From Nocardioides sp. BGMRC 2183 (GTDB taxonomy: Bacteria > Actinomycetota > Actinomycetes > Propionibacteriales > Nocardioidaceae): a DNA stretch of 64,000 nt. Location: the NCBI GenBank assembly GCA_008123405.1, contig VSSA01000001.1:124001-188000 (forward strand), read 5' to 3'. Positions 42,788 to 51,534 of the stretch are shown piece after piece (the first letter of the stretch is position 1; the number at the start of each line of letters is the position of its first letter). A program made the translations under genes and the position numbers. Below the pieces are notes generated by a model. It searched no databases and was not told where the DNA came from. It worked only from the letters and a program-made list of their open reading frames with translations.

Positions 42788-44434
42788 GTGGCCCTCAACA
42801 TCGCTGATCTCTTCGAACACGCCGTCGACGCCGTGCCCGAGAATCCGGCCGTTCAGGTCGGGGACCGCGTCGTCACCTTCGCCCAGCTCGAGTCGGAGTC
42901 GAACAAGCTGGCGCACTACCTCGCCGATCAGGGGATCGGTCAGGGCGACCATGTCGGGCTCTATGCGAAGAACAGCATCGAGCACGTCGTGGCGCTACTG
43001 GCGATCCTCAAGGTCCGGGCGACCTCGATCAACATCAACTACCGCTACGTCGCAGGCGAGCTCGACTACATCTTCGACAACGCCGACCTCAAGGGTCTGG
43101 TGCTCGACCGGGTGTACGCCGGGCTGACAGCCGATGTCGCGCCGAAACACGACAAGCTGCGGACGTTCGTCGTGCTGCCGGACCCGATCGAGCCGGACGA
43201 CGTCAGTGACATCAGCGGCTTCGGCGGCGTCATGCTCGCCGACGCGACCGCCGGTCGCAGTGACGCCCGCGACTTCGGCGAGCGCAGCGCCGACGACATC
43301 CACATCATCTACACCGGAGGCACCACCGGTTTCCCCAAGGGTGTGATGTGGCGCCACGAGGACTTCTGGCGGGTGCTCGGTGGGGGCGTCGACTTCATGA
43401 CAGGTGAGCTCAAGGAGGAGTTCGACCAGTCCCGTGCGGCAGCCGAAGGTGCCGGTCTGGTCACGCTCCCGCTCAGCCCGCTGATGCACGGCGGCGCCCA
43501 GGCAAGCCTGCTGATGCACCTGTTCGCCGGTCAGAACACCATCCTCGAGCCGAAGTTCGATCCGGTGAAGACCTGGGAGATCGTGGACCGGGAGAAGGTC
43601 CAGATGCTCTTCATGACCGGTGACGCGATGGCCCGGCCGCTGATCGAGGCCTACGAGGCGGGCGACTTCGACGGGCAGACCCTGTTCGCGATCGCCTCCA
43701 GCGCCGCGGTCTTCTCCAAGGCGGTCAAGGAGCGCTGGATGAAGGCGTTCCCCAACGCCGTGTTCACCGACTCGATCGGCTCCAGCGAGACCGGCTTCCA
43801 GGGCACCGGGCTGCAGGACGCCAGCGCGCTGTCGACCGACGGCCCGGTGGTGGGGATCTCCCACGGCACCGTCGTGCTGGACGACGACAACCGTCCGCTG
43901 GACCCTGCGACCGACATCGGCAAGGTCGGGCGCACCGCCAAGGCCGGCTACGTCCCGGTCGGCTACTACAAGGACCCTGCGAAGTCCGCGAAGACCTTCC
44001 TGGAGATCGACGGCACCCGCTACTCGATCCCTGGCGACCTGGCTCGGATCGAGGAGGGCAACCGGATCACGCTGCTCGGCCGCGGCTCCAACTGCGTCAA
44101 CACCGGGGGCGAGAAGGTCTATCCCGAAGAGGTCGAGATGGCGATCAAGGGCCACCCGGACGTGTACGACGTACTGGTGGTCGGCATCCCCGACGACAAG
44201 TACGGTCAGGCAGTTGCCGCGGTGGTCCAGCCTCGCGAGGGCGCACGTGTCGAGCTGGAGGAGTTGCGCACGTTCCTGCGCGCCCACCTCTCCGGCTACA
44301 AGCTGCCCCGTGCGCTGACCCTGGTGGATCAGATCCCCCGCAACGCCACCGGCAAGGCGCAGTACCCCAAGGCCAAGGAGCTCGCCCTGGCCTCGCACGT
44401 CACCGTCTCGAATGGAGCAGGAGCGCCCGCCTGA
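42788..44434 (+). CDS. fadD19: FadD19-like steroid acyl-CoA ligase
   Basis: Ligase of 548 aa, the same length as M. tuberculosis FadD19. Motifs are IYTGGTTGFPKGVMWRHED, TDSIGSSETGFQG, the adenylate-binding region with RGSNCVNTGGEKVYPEEVE and catalytic Lys near NATGKAQYPKAKELA. FadD19 activates sterol side-chain acids such as C26 cholestenoate and C24-branched analogues. GTG at 42788, 10 bp from the KstR box. The next gene overlaps its stop by one base (TGATG). Confidence 0.93.
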   Translation: MALNIADLFEHAVDAVPENPAVQVGDRVVTFAQLESESNKLAHYLADQGIGQGDHVGLYAKNSIEHVVALLAILKVRATSININYRYVAGELDYIFDNADLKGLVLDRVYAGLTADVAPKHDKLRTFVVLPDPIEPDDVSDISGFGGVMLADATAGRSDARDFGERSADDIHIIYTGGTTGFPKGVMWRHEDFWRVLGGGVDFMTGELKEEFDQSRAAAEGAGLVTLPLSPLMHGGAQASLLMHLFAGQNTILEPKFDPVKTWEIVDREKVQMLFMTGDAMARPLIEAYEAGDFDGQTLFAIASSAAVFSKAVKERWMKAFPNAVFTDSIGSSETGFQGTGLQDASALSTDGPVVGISHGTVVLDDDNRPLDPATDIGKVGRTAKAGYVPVGYYKDPAKSAKTFLEIDGTRYSIPGDLARIEEGNRITLLGRGSNCVNTGGEKVYPEEVEMAIKGHPDVYDVLVVGIPDDKYGQAVAAVVQPREGARVELEELRTFLRAHLSGYKLPRALTLVDQIPRNATGKAQYPKAKELALASHVTVSNGAGAPA

Positions 44435-45540
44435 TGCGTACCCCCCTCTGCGATGCCTTCGGCATCGAGTACCCGATCTTCGCCTTCACCCCGTCCGAGC
44501 ATGTCGCCGCAGCGGTGACGCGGGCCGGCGGGCTCGGCGTCCTCGGCTGCGTCCGGTTCAACGATCCCGACGAGCTGGACCGGACGCTCACCTGGATGGA
44601 CGAGAACACCGACGGCAAGCCCTACGGCGTGGACGTGGTGATGCCGATGAAGATCCCGACCGAGGGCACCTCGACCGACCTGTCCAACTACATCCCCGAG
44701 GAGCACAAGAAGTTCGTCGACGAGACCCTGCTCAAGCTCGGGGTGCCGCCGCTGCCCGAGGGTGAGGGACGCGAGGGCGTCCTGGGCTGGCTGCACTCGA
44801 TGGCCCGCTCGCACGTGGACGTCGCCCTCCAGCACCGACCGGTGCTGATCGCGAACGCACTCGGTACGCCACCCAACGACGTGATCGCCGAGTGCCAGGC
44901 GGCCGGGCTGAAGGTGGCCGCGCTCGCCGGTGCGCCGAAGCACGCCCAGAGCCATGTCGCCAACGGTGTGGACATCATCATCGCGCAGGGCTACGAGGCT
45001 GGCGGTCACACCGGCGAGATCGCCAGCATGGTGCTCACCCCGGACATCGTCGACGCCGTCGGTCCGGAGGTCCCCGTGCTCGGCGCGGGCGGGATCGGAT
45101 CCGGTCGTCAGATCGCCGCCTCCCTCGGCCTCGGCGCGCAAGGCGTGTGGACCGGGTCGATCTGGCTGGGCACCCAGGAATACCGCAACCTCGCCTCGAA
45201 CAAGGGATGGGAGACCGCGTTCCTGCGGGCGACGTCCTCGGACACCGTCCGGACCCGCGTCTACACCGGCAAGCCGGCCCGCCTGCTCAAGACCAAGTGG
45301 ACCCAGGCCTGGGAGGAAGAAGGCGCTCCGCAGCCGTTGCCGATGCCCTTGCAGAACCTGCTGGTCGCCGACGCGCACAACCGGATCAACGCCTCCGGCG
45401 ACCCGGACGTCATCTCGATGCCGGTCGGCCAGATCGTCGGACGGATGAACGAGGTGCGTCCGGTGGCCGAGGTGATGGCTGACCTGGTGGCGGAGTTCGA
45501 GGCAACGGTGAAGAACCTCCAGGGGATCGCCGGTCTCTGA
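44434..45540 (+). CDS. Nitronate monooxygenase-family flavoprotein
   Basis: FMN enzyme of 368 aa: CDAFGIEYPIFAFTPSEHVAAAVTRAGGLGVLGC, ANALGTPPNDVIAECQAAGLKVAALAGAPKHAQS, IIAQGYEAGGHTGEIASMVLTPDIVDAVGPEVPVLGAGGIGSGRQIAASLGLGAQGVWTG. Translationally coupled to fadD19 (TGATG), so it is part of the KstR-controlled unit. It is a distinct paralogue from ipdC, and its substrate is probably a sterol-derived acyl-CoA or a by-product. True nitronate oxidation is possible. Confidence 0.88.
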   Translation: MRTPLCDAFGIEYPIFAFTPSEHVAAAVTRAGGLGVLGCVRFNDPDELDRTLTWMDENTDGKPYGVDVVMPMKIPTEGTSTDLSNYIPEEHKKFVDETLLKLGVPPLPEGEGREGVLGWLHSMARSHVDVALQHRPVLIANALGTPPNDVIAECQAAGLKVAALAGAPKHAQSHVANGVDIIIAQGYEAGGHTGEIASMVLTPDIVDAVGPEVPVLGAGGIGSGRQIAASLGLGAQGVWTGSIWLGTQEYRNLASNKGWETAFLRATSSDTVRTRVYTGKPARLLKTKWTQAWEEEGAPQPLPMPLQNLLVADAHNRINASGDPDVISMPVGQIVGRMNEVRPVAEVMADLVAEFEATVKNLQGIAGL

Positions 45541-45576
45541 CGCACTGGCCTGAGCACGACCTCACGCGATCTGCTC

Positions 45577-45624
45577 CGACGACGAAGGCGCCGGCCCCGC
45601 AAGGGACCGGCGCCTTCGTCGTCG
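45577..45624. terminator. Bidirectional terminator between convergent operons
   Basis: Eighteen-base perfect arms CGACGACGAAGGCGCCGG and CCGGCGCCTTCGTCGTCG around a 12-nt loop, between the flavoprotein and fadE27 stops. Confidence 0.85.
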
Positions 45625-45634
45625 GTGTCGTCGC

Positions 45635-46720
45635 TCAGACGGCGGCGAAGCTGCGTCCGATGGCCAAGGCCTGCTCCGTTGCGCCCCCGAAGAGGAACTC
45701 GAAGCGCTTGGCTGCGGTGAAGTAGCGGTGGGCCTCGCCGTCCAGGTCGATGCCGACTCCGCCGTGGACGTGCACGGTGGTGTGGGCCAGGCGATGCCCC
45801 GCATCCGCTGCCCATAGCTTGGCGGTCGCGGCCTCCTGTGCCGCCGGAAGCCCCTCAGCGAGCCGCCAGACCGCCTGCCAGAGAGTGAGTCGCTGCCCCA
45901 GGACGTCGATGAAGCCGTCGGCCAGCCGTTGGGAGACAGCCTGGAAGGTACCGATCGGCCGCCCGAACTGCTCCCGACTCTTGGCGTACTCCGCGGTGAG
46001 GCGCAGCGCTCCCTCCGTGACGCCCAGCTGTTCGGCAGCGGCGCAGGCGATGAGCAGCTCGGCGAGCACCACGGCGGTCCCGTCGCCACCGACCTGCTCG
46101 CCCGGTGCACCCGTGAAGGTGACCAGTGCCGCGGCGTCGCCGTCGCTGGTCCGCTGCGCCTCGCGCACGACGCCGGCGGCGGACGCCTCGACCAGGTGGA
46201 CCCCGACACGGCCGTCGGGACCGGTGGCGGTGACCAGGAGTGCGTCGGCTGTCATCCCGGCGCGGACCAGGGTCTTGGTGCCGGTCACGGCGCCGGCCGC
46301 GTCCACGGTCACGGTCGGCGCCGACGGCAGGTGGTCGTGGGCTTCGGCGACGGCGGCACTCAGCACTGCCTGGCCGGCGGCCGCGCGCGGGAGCCAGGTC
46401 GACCTCTGGGCGTCGCTGCCCACGCTCGCCAACAGGTACGTCGAAGCCCCGTGCACCGCGAGTGGCACGGGCGCGACCCGCTGGCCGACCTCGACCAGGA
46501 TCCGCGCCAGCTCGATGAGTCCGAGTCCGGCGCCGTCGTACTGCTCGGGGAGGTGGAGGGAGAGCAGGCCGGAGGAGGCCAGCTGTCCCCAGAGGTCCCG
46601 GTCGAACCGGTCACCGGCGGCCTCGACCGCCTTGAGCCGGTCGTTGCCGGTGTGGTCGGCGAGGATCGACGCGGCCAGCTCTGCGGCCTCGTCCTGCTCG
46701 GGAGTGAAGAGGAAGTCCAT
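45635..46720 (-). CDS. fadE27: Acyl-CoA dehydrogenase FadE27-like (ChsE5 subunit)
   Basis: Acyl-CoA dehydrogenase-family protein of 361 aa: MDFLFTPEQDEAAELAASIL, LWGQLASSGLLSLHLPEQYDGAGLGLIELARILVEVG, ESAKSREQFGRPIGTFQAVSQRLADGFIDVL-like region and a late GGVGIDLDGEAHRYFTAAKRFEFLFGG. In sterol degraders FadE26 and FadE27 form an alpha2beta2 heterotetramer that desaturates the C26 side chain, and FadE27 often lacks the full catalytic set. Pairing with the next gene upstream supports the assignment. Confidence 0.88.
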   Translation of the reverse strand: MDFLFTPEQDEAAELAASILADHTGNDRLKAVEAAGDRFDRDLWGQLASSGLLSLHLPEQYDGAGLGLIELARILVEVGQRVAPVPLAVHGASTYLLASVGSDAQRSTWLPRAAAGQAVLSAAVAEAHDHLPSAPTVTVDAAGAVTGTKTLVRAGMTADALLVTATGPDGRVGVHLVEASAAGVVREAQRTSDGDAAALVTFTGAPGEQVGGDGTAVVLAELLIACAAAEQLGVTEGALRLTAEYAKSREQFGRPIGTFQAVSQRLADGFIDVLGQRLTLWQAVWRLAEGLPAAQEAATAKLWAADAGHRLAHTTVHVHGGVGIDLDGEAHRYFTAAKRFEFLFGGATEQALAIGRSFAAV

Positions 46721-46738
46721 CGGTGCTCCTAGGTCCGT

Positions 46739-46777
46739 GGTGGTTTCGAGGCTCGCTGCGCACGCACCTCAACCACC
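46739..46777. repeat. Intergenic hairpin between fadE26 and fadE27
   Basis: Imperfect arms GGTGGTTTCGAGG and CCTCAACCACC around CTCGCTGCGCACGCA. I recall hairpins of this wording as frequent intergenic repeats in Nocardioides-like genomes. It could tune the relative expression of the two subunits. Confidence 0.6.
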
Positions 46778-46788
46778 GGAGGTTCTGG

Positions 46789-47985
46789 TCAGGCTCGCTT
46801 GGCGGCGGGCAGGCCGAGGCCGACGTACCCGATGATGTCGCGCTGGATCTCGTTGGTTCCGCCGCCGAAGGTCATCACCAGTGAGGAGCGGTGGAACCGC
46901 TCCAGGCGGCCGGCGATCGCGGCGCCGGGGGAGTCGGCGGTGATGCCGGCGTGCGGCCCGACGATCTCCATCAGACTCCGGTAGACCTCGGTGGCCAGTT
47001 CGGAACCGTAGATCTTGGTCGCCGAGGCCTCGGCAGGCGAGAGCGCGACGCCGTGGTCGGCGTCCGCGGCGAGCTTCCAGTTGACCAGGGTGAGCGCCTC
47101 GATCCGGGCATGGGCTCGGCCCAGGGCGATCTGCACCCACTCCTTGTCGATCACTCGGCTGCCGTCAGGGGTGTGGGTCTGCGTGGCCCACTCCTTGACC
47201 AGGCTCAGTGAGTGCTGTAGCGGGGCGGCCGAGGTGAGCGCCACGCGCTCGTGGTTGAGCTGGTTGGTCATCAGGGCCCAGCCGCCGCCGCGCTCGCCGA
47301 CCAGGTTGCTCGCCGGCACCCGCACGTCGGAGTAGTAGGTGGCCGAGGTGTGAACGCCGGCGACCGTGTGCACCGGTGTGTAGGAGAAGCCGTCGCTGTC
47401 GGCGGGCACCAGGATCATCGAGAGGCCCTTGTGGCGGGCGGCGTCGGGCTCGGTGCGGCAGGCCATCCAGATCCAGTCGGCGTACTGGATCAGCGAGGTC
47501 CACATCTTCTGGCCGTTGATCACCCACTCACCGGCCGCCTCGTCGAGGGCCGCCTTGGTCTGCAGGGACGCGAGGTCGGTGCCGGATCCCGGCTCGGAGT
47601 AGCCGATCGAGAAGTGCAGCTCGCCGGCGAGGATCTTCGGGAGGAAGTACTCCTTCTGCTCGTCGCTGCCGAACCGCATGATCGTCGGTCCGACCGTGTT
47701 CAGGGTCAGGTAGGGGATCGGCACGCCCGCGATCGCGGCGGCGTCGGTGAAGATCAGCTGCTCGACCATCGAGCGAGCCTGGCCGCCGTACTCCTTGGGC
47801 CAGCCGATGCCCAGCCAACCGTCAGCACCGATCTGGGCGATCACCTTCTTGTAGACGCCGGCCTCCCCGAACTCGCCGGTGGCGGAGGCGAGTCCGGCGC
47901 GGATCTCGGGGGTGACCAGGTCGGCGAAGTACTCCCGGAGCTCCTCCCTCAGCGCGAGCTGGTGCGGTTCCAGTGCGAGGTGCAT
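46789..47985 (-). CDS. fadE26: Acyl-CoA dehydrogenase FadE26-like (ChsE4 subunit)
   Basis: Acyl-CoA dehydrogenase of 398 aa: GWLGIGWPKEYGG, FSIGYSEPGSGTDLASLQTKA, INGQKMWTSLIQYADWIWMACRT, the flavin-side VVPADSDGFSYTP-like strand and C-terminal SLVMTFGGGTNEIQRDIIGYVGLGLP. Together with FadE27 it would catalyse the first dehydrogenation of 3-oxo-cholest-4-en-26-oyl-CoA. Divergent from kshA, with a KstR box 47 bp from its ATG. Start MHLALEPHQLALREELREYF is normal. Confidence 0.92.
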   Translation of the reverse strand: MHLALEPHQLALREELREYFADLVTPEIRAGLASATGEFGEAGVYKKVIAQIGADGWLGIGWPKEYGGQARSMVEQLIFTDAAAIAGVPIPYLTLNTVGPTIMRFGSDEQKEYFLPKILAGELHFSIGYSEPGSGTDLASLQTKAALDEAAGEWVINGQKMWTSLIQYADWIWMACRTEPDAARHKGLSMILVPADSDGFSYTPVHTVAGVHTSATYYSDVRVPASNLVGERGGGWALMTNQLNHERVALTSAAPLQHSLSLVKEWATQTHTPDGSRVIDKEWVQIALGRAHARIEALTLVNWKLAADADHGVALSPAEASATKIYGSELATEVYRSLMEIVGPHAGITADSPGAAIAGRLERFHRSSLVMTFGGGTNEIQRDIIGYVGLGLPAAKRA

Positions 47986-48031
47986 AACAGTGATCTCCTG
48001 GGGCGGTGGCTTGTCTCCGTCGAGCCAAAAC

Positions 48032-48045
48032 TATAACGTGTTCTA
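48032..48045. promoter_or_regulatory. KstR box overlapping kshA promoter
   Basis: TATAACGTGTTCTA, one mismatch to KstR consensus. Its left part TATAAC also reads as a -10 hexamer, and the kshA ATG begins only 2 bases after the box, so repression by promoter occlusion and a nearly leaderless transcript are implied. Confidence 0.82.
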
Positions 48046-48046
48046 C

Positions 48047-49195
48047 ATGAGCAACACCCGGATGTTGGACCAGGGGACCGCGCCCGAGCGGTTCGCACGT
48101 GGTTGGCACTGCCTCGGGCTCGCGTCCAGCTTCGCTGACGGCAAGCCACACGCCGTCCAAGGCTTCGGCACCAAGCTCGTGGTGTGGCAGGACAGCAAGG
48201 GCGAGCTGAACGTGCTCGACGGGTACTGCCGCCACATGGGTGGCGACCTGACCCAGGGTGAGGTCAAGGGTGACGAGATCGCCTGCCCGTTCCATGACTG
48301 GCGGTGGGGTGGCGACGGCAAGTGCAAGGAAATCCCGTACGCCCGCCGGGTGCCGCTGCGCGCCCGCACCCAGCGCTACGAGACCGCCGTCGTCAACGAC
48401 CAGCTGTTGATCTGGCACGACACCGAGGGCGCGAAGGCCGACCGGGAGATCCTGCCGCCCCAGCTGCCCGGCGTCGCCGAGGGCGAGTACACCGACTGGG
48501 TGTGGAACACCGAGGAGATCATCGGCTCCCACTGCCGCGAGCTGATCGACAACGTGGTCGACATGGCGCACTTCTACTACGTGCACTTCGCCTTCCCGAC
48601 CAGCTTCCGCAACGTCTTCGAGGGCACCGAGGCGACCCAGTTCATGGAGTCCAAGGGCCGCCCGGACAAGGCCGACGGCGGCTACGGCGACTCGGATCTG
48701 TTCCTCAAGTCCGAGGCGCGGTACTACGGGCCGTCGTACATGATCAACTGGCTCGACACCGACTACAAGGGCTTCAACACCGAGGTCGTGCTGATCAACT
48801 GTCACGTCCCCACCGGGCCCGACTCGTTCACGCTGCACTACGGCATCACCGTGAAGAAGCCCGAGGGCATGGACGACCAGACCGCGAACTTCATCGCCAA
48901 GAAGTACGCCGACATGTTCGGCAGCGGGTTCCTCCAGGACGTGCACATCTGGAAGAACAAGGTCCCCGTGCAGAACCCCCTGCTCTGCGAGGAGGACGGA
49001 CCGGTCTACCAGCTGCGTCGCTGGTACGAGCAGTTCTACGTCGACGTCGCGGACATCGACCCGGAGATGACCGACCGTTTCGAGTTCGAGGTGGACACCA
49101 CCAAGGCCAACGAGTACTGGCAGGCCGAGGTCGCCGACAACCTCGCCAAGAAGGCCGAGCAGGACGCGGCGGCCGGAGTCTCGGCGGGTCACTGA
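48047..49195 (+). CDS. kshA: 3-Ketosteroid 9-alpha-hydroxylase, oxygenase subunit
   Basis: Rieske oxygenase of 382 aa that hydroxylates C9 so that ring B opens. Rieske ligands are Cys61/His63 (CRHMGGDL) and Cys80/His83 (CPFHDWRWGGDG). Mononuclear iron ligands His175 and His180 lie in NVVDMAHFYYVHFAFPTSF, and the bridging Asp172 is present. Length is normal. ATG at 48047 lies against the KstR box. The reductase partner KshB is encoded two genes downstream. Confidence 0.96.
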   Translation: MSNTRMLDQGTAPERFARGWHCLGLASSFADGKPHAVQGFGTKLVVWQDSKGELNVLDGYCRHMGGDLTQGEVKGDEIACPFHDWRWGGDGKCKEIPYARRVPLRARTQRYETAVVNDQLLIWHDTEGAKADREILPPQLPGVAEGEYTDWVWNTEEIIGSHCRELIDNVVDMAHFYYVHFAFPTSFRNVFEGTEATQFMESKGRPDKADGGYGDSDLFLKSEARYYGPSYMINWLDTDYKGFNTEVVLINCHVPTGPDSFTLHYGITVKKPEGMDDQTANFIAKKYADMFGSGFLQDVHIWKNKVPVQNPLLCEEDGPVYQLRRWYEQFYVDVADIDPEMTDRFEFEVDTTKANEYWQAEVADNLAKKAEQDAAAGVSAGH

Positions 49196-49497
49196 TGCCT
49201 TCGTTCGTGCCGAGCAGCCAGGAGACCTACGAGGACCAGCGGCTCTACACCTCTGCTCGGTTGGTGGAGGTCTCCTGTCTGGACTGCCTGGCGACGGTGG
49301 GTGTGAAGAAGAACAGCGACCATCACACCTCGATCCAATGGACCGCCGACGCCGTCGCCGCCTGCCCCGAGTTGGGTCGCCGAGACCACACTTCCGCTGG
49401 TCGGGACAGCTTCCGGCCGTGCCCCCGGATGCTGGCTAGCATCGAGGCCGCCGTACGGGATGGGGCCGTCGAGATCGGTGCCCACGACGGCTACTGA
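49195..49497 (+). CDS. Small conserved protein between kshA and kshB (Rv3527-like)
   Basis: Protein of 100 aa, function unknown. It contains LVEVSCLDCLATVGVKKNSDHHTSIQWTADAVAACPEL, then GRDSFRPCPRMLASIEAAVRDG; four cysteines could bind metal. The ATG overlaps the kshA stop (TGATG), so it is translated with it, and the position resembles Rv3527 next to kshA in M. tuberculosis. A role in KshA assembly or electron transfer is only inferred from this coupling. Confidence 0.8.
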   Translation: MPSFVPSSQETYEDQRLYTSARLVEVSCLDCLATVGVKKNSDHHTSIQWTADAVAACPELGRRDHTSAGRDSFRPCPRMLASIEAAVRDGAVEIGAHDGY

Positions 49498-49571
49498 GCC
49501 CGACCCGTGGCCGCTCGGTCACCTGGCCGCCGCATCCGAACCCTTCGATCCGCTAGTAGAGGAACACAACC

Positions 49572-50669
49572 GTGGACATCGAGTCCTTCGTGCTGGACGT
49601 CGTCGACGTGGTCGACGAGACCGCCGACGCGCGGTCGATCAGCTTCGCCCAGCCCGCTGGAGCGGAGGAGCAGTTCGTCTACAAGCCGGGCCAGTTCCTC
49701 ACCGTCGCGGTGCCCAGTGACCAGACCGGCATCGCCGCCCGCTGCTACTCCCTCTCCAGCAGTCCGCACGACGGCGGACCGCTGACGGTCACCGTGAAGC
49801 GGACCGCCGACGGCTATGCGTCCAACTGGCTGTGCGACAACTTGAAGAAGGGCGACACCCTTCGGGTGCTGCCGCCGTCGGGCATCTTCAGCCCTGCTTC
49901 CCTGGACCGTGAGCTGCTGCTCTTCGCGGGCGGTTCCGGTGTCACCCCGATCATGTCGATCGTGCGGACGGCGTTGGCCGAGGGAACCGGACGGATCGTG
50001 GTCTTCTACGCCAACCGCGACGAGAGCTCGGTGATCTTCGCCGGCGAGCTGACCCGGCTGGCGGCCGAGCACCCCGAGCGCCTCCAGGTGATCCACTGGC
50101 TGGAGTCGGTGCAGGGCATCCCGACGCCTGCGCAGATCAAGACCTTCGCCAGCCGGCACCTCGCCGCGGACGCCTTCGTCTGCGGCCCGGGGCCGTTCAT
50201 GAAGATCGTCGTGAGCGTGCTCAAGGAGCTGGAGTTCCCTCGCGACCGGCGGCACCAGGAGAAGTTCATCTCACTGGGTGGCAACCCGTTCGGCGACGTC
50301 GAGGAGCTGCGCGCGGCCGAGGAGGAGATCGCTGCGGCGGAGGCCGACGACGATGGCGCCGCCGCTGACGTGTTCTCCGACATCGCCGCTGGCCCGGTCA
50401 AGCTCGAGGTCGAGCTCGATGGCGACAGCTACAGCTACGACGACTGGGACCCGAAGCAGACGATGCTCGACTTCCTTGAGAGCAAGGGAGTCAAGGCGCC
50501 CTACTCGTGCCGTGAGGGGGAGTGCTCGGCCTGTGCGATCCGCCTGCTCGAGGGCGACCTGACGATGGCCTACAACGATGTCCTCGACGAGGAGGATCTC
50601 GAGGACGGCATCCGGCTGGGCTGCCAGTCGCACCCGACGACGGACACGGTGAAGGTCAGCTACAGCTGA
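49572..50669 (+). CDS. kshB: 3-Ketosteroid 9-alpha-hydroxylase, reductase subunit
   Basis: FNR-type reductase of 365 aa. FAD domain: YKPGQFLTVAVP and RCYSLSSSPHDG. NAD domain: LLLFAGGSGVTPIMSIVRTALA and FVCGPGPFMKIV. C-terminal plant-type [2Fe-2S] domain: YSCREGECSACAIRLLEGDL and a final LGCQSHP. It passes electrons from NADH to the KshA Rieske centre. An Asp/Glu/Ala-rich linker joins the halves. GTG start at 49572. Confidence 0.95.
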   Translation: MDIESFVLDVVDVVDETADARSISFAQPAGAEEQFVYKPGQFLTVAVPSDQTGIAARCYSLSSSPHDGGPLTVTVKRTADGYASNWLCDNLKKGDTLRVLPPSGIFSPASLDRELLLFAGGSGVTPIMSIVRTALAEGTGRIVVFYANRDESSVIFAGELTRLAAEHPERLQVIHWLESVQGIPTPAQIKTFASRHLAADAFVCGPGPFMKIVVSVLKELEFPRDRRHQEKFISLGGNPFGDVEELRAAEEEIAAAEADDDGAAADVFSDIAAGPVKLEVELDGDSYSYDDWDPKQTMLDFLESKGVKAPYSCREGECSACAIRLLEGDLTMAYNDVLDEEDLEDGIRLGCQSHPTTDTVKVSYS

Positions 50670-51005
50670 TTGCTCGCACTACGGTCGCTGCGCGCTGGGC
50701 CCGCTACGCGCGCTCGGAGTTCGGCGTCGTCGCCGGACGCTAGTGGTCACCACCGACTCCACCGTCCTGCAGACCCCCGACGAACCTCCCGACCAGGGAA
50801 GAACGGGCCACATCCGACGGCGGGTGAACGAGCTGCTGTACGCCGATCTGCGGTACTCCTACGGCCAGTGAGGGCGGCCCTACTCACCCACGGGCAAATG
50901 CTCGACGTCGAGCATCGGGACGTCCTCTGAGGAGGTCGACAAGGACCGTCGAGTCGAGCAGGACCAGCACCCGCGGACGAGCGCCCACAGGTACGCCACG
51001 GGACA
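50670..51005. other. Gene-poor stretch after kshB
   Basis: About 335 bp without an intact gene. It holds a GC-rich tract (50680-50720), a short rightward frame at 50743-50871 that I do not recognise, and the PIN-domain remnant at 50884-50988. It looks like a scar of lost genes, probably a toxin-antitoxin pair. Confidence 0.55.
50884..50988 (-). pseudogene. VapC-type PIN-domain N-terminal remnant
   Basis: A 34-codon frame reads VLVLLDSTVLVDLLRGRPDARRRAFARG and stops. LLDSTVLVDLLRGRPDA is the typical first strand and helix of VapC toxins, including the first catalytic Asp; the other acidic residues (about 90 aa) are gone. No antitoxin is intact beside it. Identification rests on one motif but that motif is distinctive. 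Confidence 0.65.
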
Positions 51006-51044
51006 CGACACCCCTGGTGCACGGGGAAGTCACCAGGGGTGTCG
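51006..51044. terminator. Terminator downstream of secreted coiled-coil gene
   Basis: Perfect 14-base arms CGACACCCCTGGTG and CACCAGGGGTGTCG around an 11-nt loop, 31 bp past the leftward stop at 51075. Confidence 0.8.
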
Positions 51045-51074
51045 TCGCCTGTCGGCGAGTGGGGGAGCTCGTCG

Positions 51075-51458
51075 TCAGGCGGCCGGGGAGGCCTCGGCCA
51101 TGCAGGCGTCGTAACGCTCCTGCGCCTTGGCCAGGCGCTGCTTCTGCGCCTTCTTCTCCTTCGCCACGCGCTCCTTCTTCACCTTGGCCTCGCGCAGCTC
51201 CTGGCGAGCCTTGGCCTTCTCGGAGCGGTTGTCCGCCTGGCGGACCTCCTTCTTCGCCTTCTTCACCTTGGTGGCCTGCTTCTCGAAGACCGCGGTGACG
51301 CGGGCGAGCGCGTCCTCGGCCTTCTCCACCTTGGTGGCCTGGCCCGCGCAGGGCTCCGTCGGCTCGTCGGCGTGCGCGGCCGGCGCCGCCAGCAGGACGC
51401 CGGCGCCGAGCAGTGCGGTGGACGCGGCCGCGGCGGCCGCAGTGCGGATTCGGTTCAT
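51075..51458 (-). CDS. Secreted Lys/Ala-rich coiled-coil protein
   Basis: Protein of 127 aa. A signal peptide (about residues 1-31: AAAAAASTALLGAGVLLAAPAAHA) precedes a single long, highly charged helix with heptad character (KVEKAEDALARVTAVFEKQATKVKKAKKEVRQADNRSEKAK). One Cys near each end (EPCAG and YDACMAE) could form a disulfide closing a hairpin. The ATG at 51458 is taken over a longer frame reaching 52043. Function unknown; cell-wall binding would fit its charge. Confidence 0.8.
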   Translation of the reverse strand: MNRIRTAAAAAASTALLGAGVLLAAPAAHADEPTEPCAGQATKVEKAEDALARVTAVFEKQATKVKKAKKEVRQADNRSEKAKARQELREAKVKKERVAKEKKAQKQRLAKAQERYDACMAEASPAA

Positions 51459-51534
51459 CGGTGAACTCCGTAGGTCAGGACCCGAGGGTCCGTTGGGTAC
51501 GACACCCTGCACATGTCGCGACCGCATCGACCCG

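Noticed and set aside
50743-50871. Rightward 42-aa frame ending NELLYADLRYSYGQ
   Set aside because: Too short and unrecognised, no clear ribosome site; mentioned only as part of the scar after kshB.
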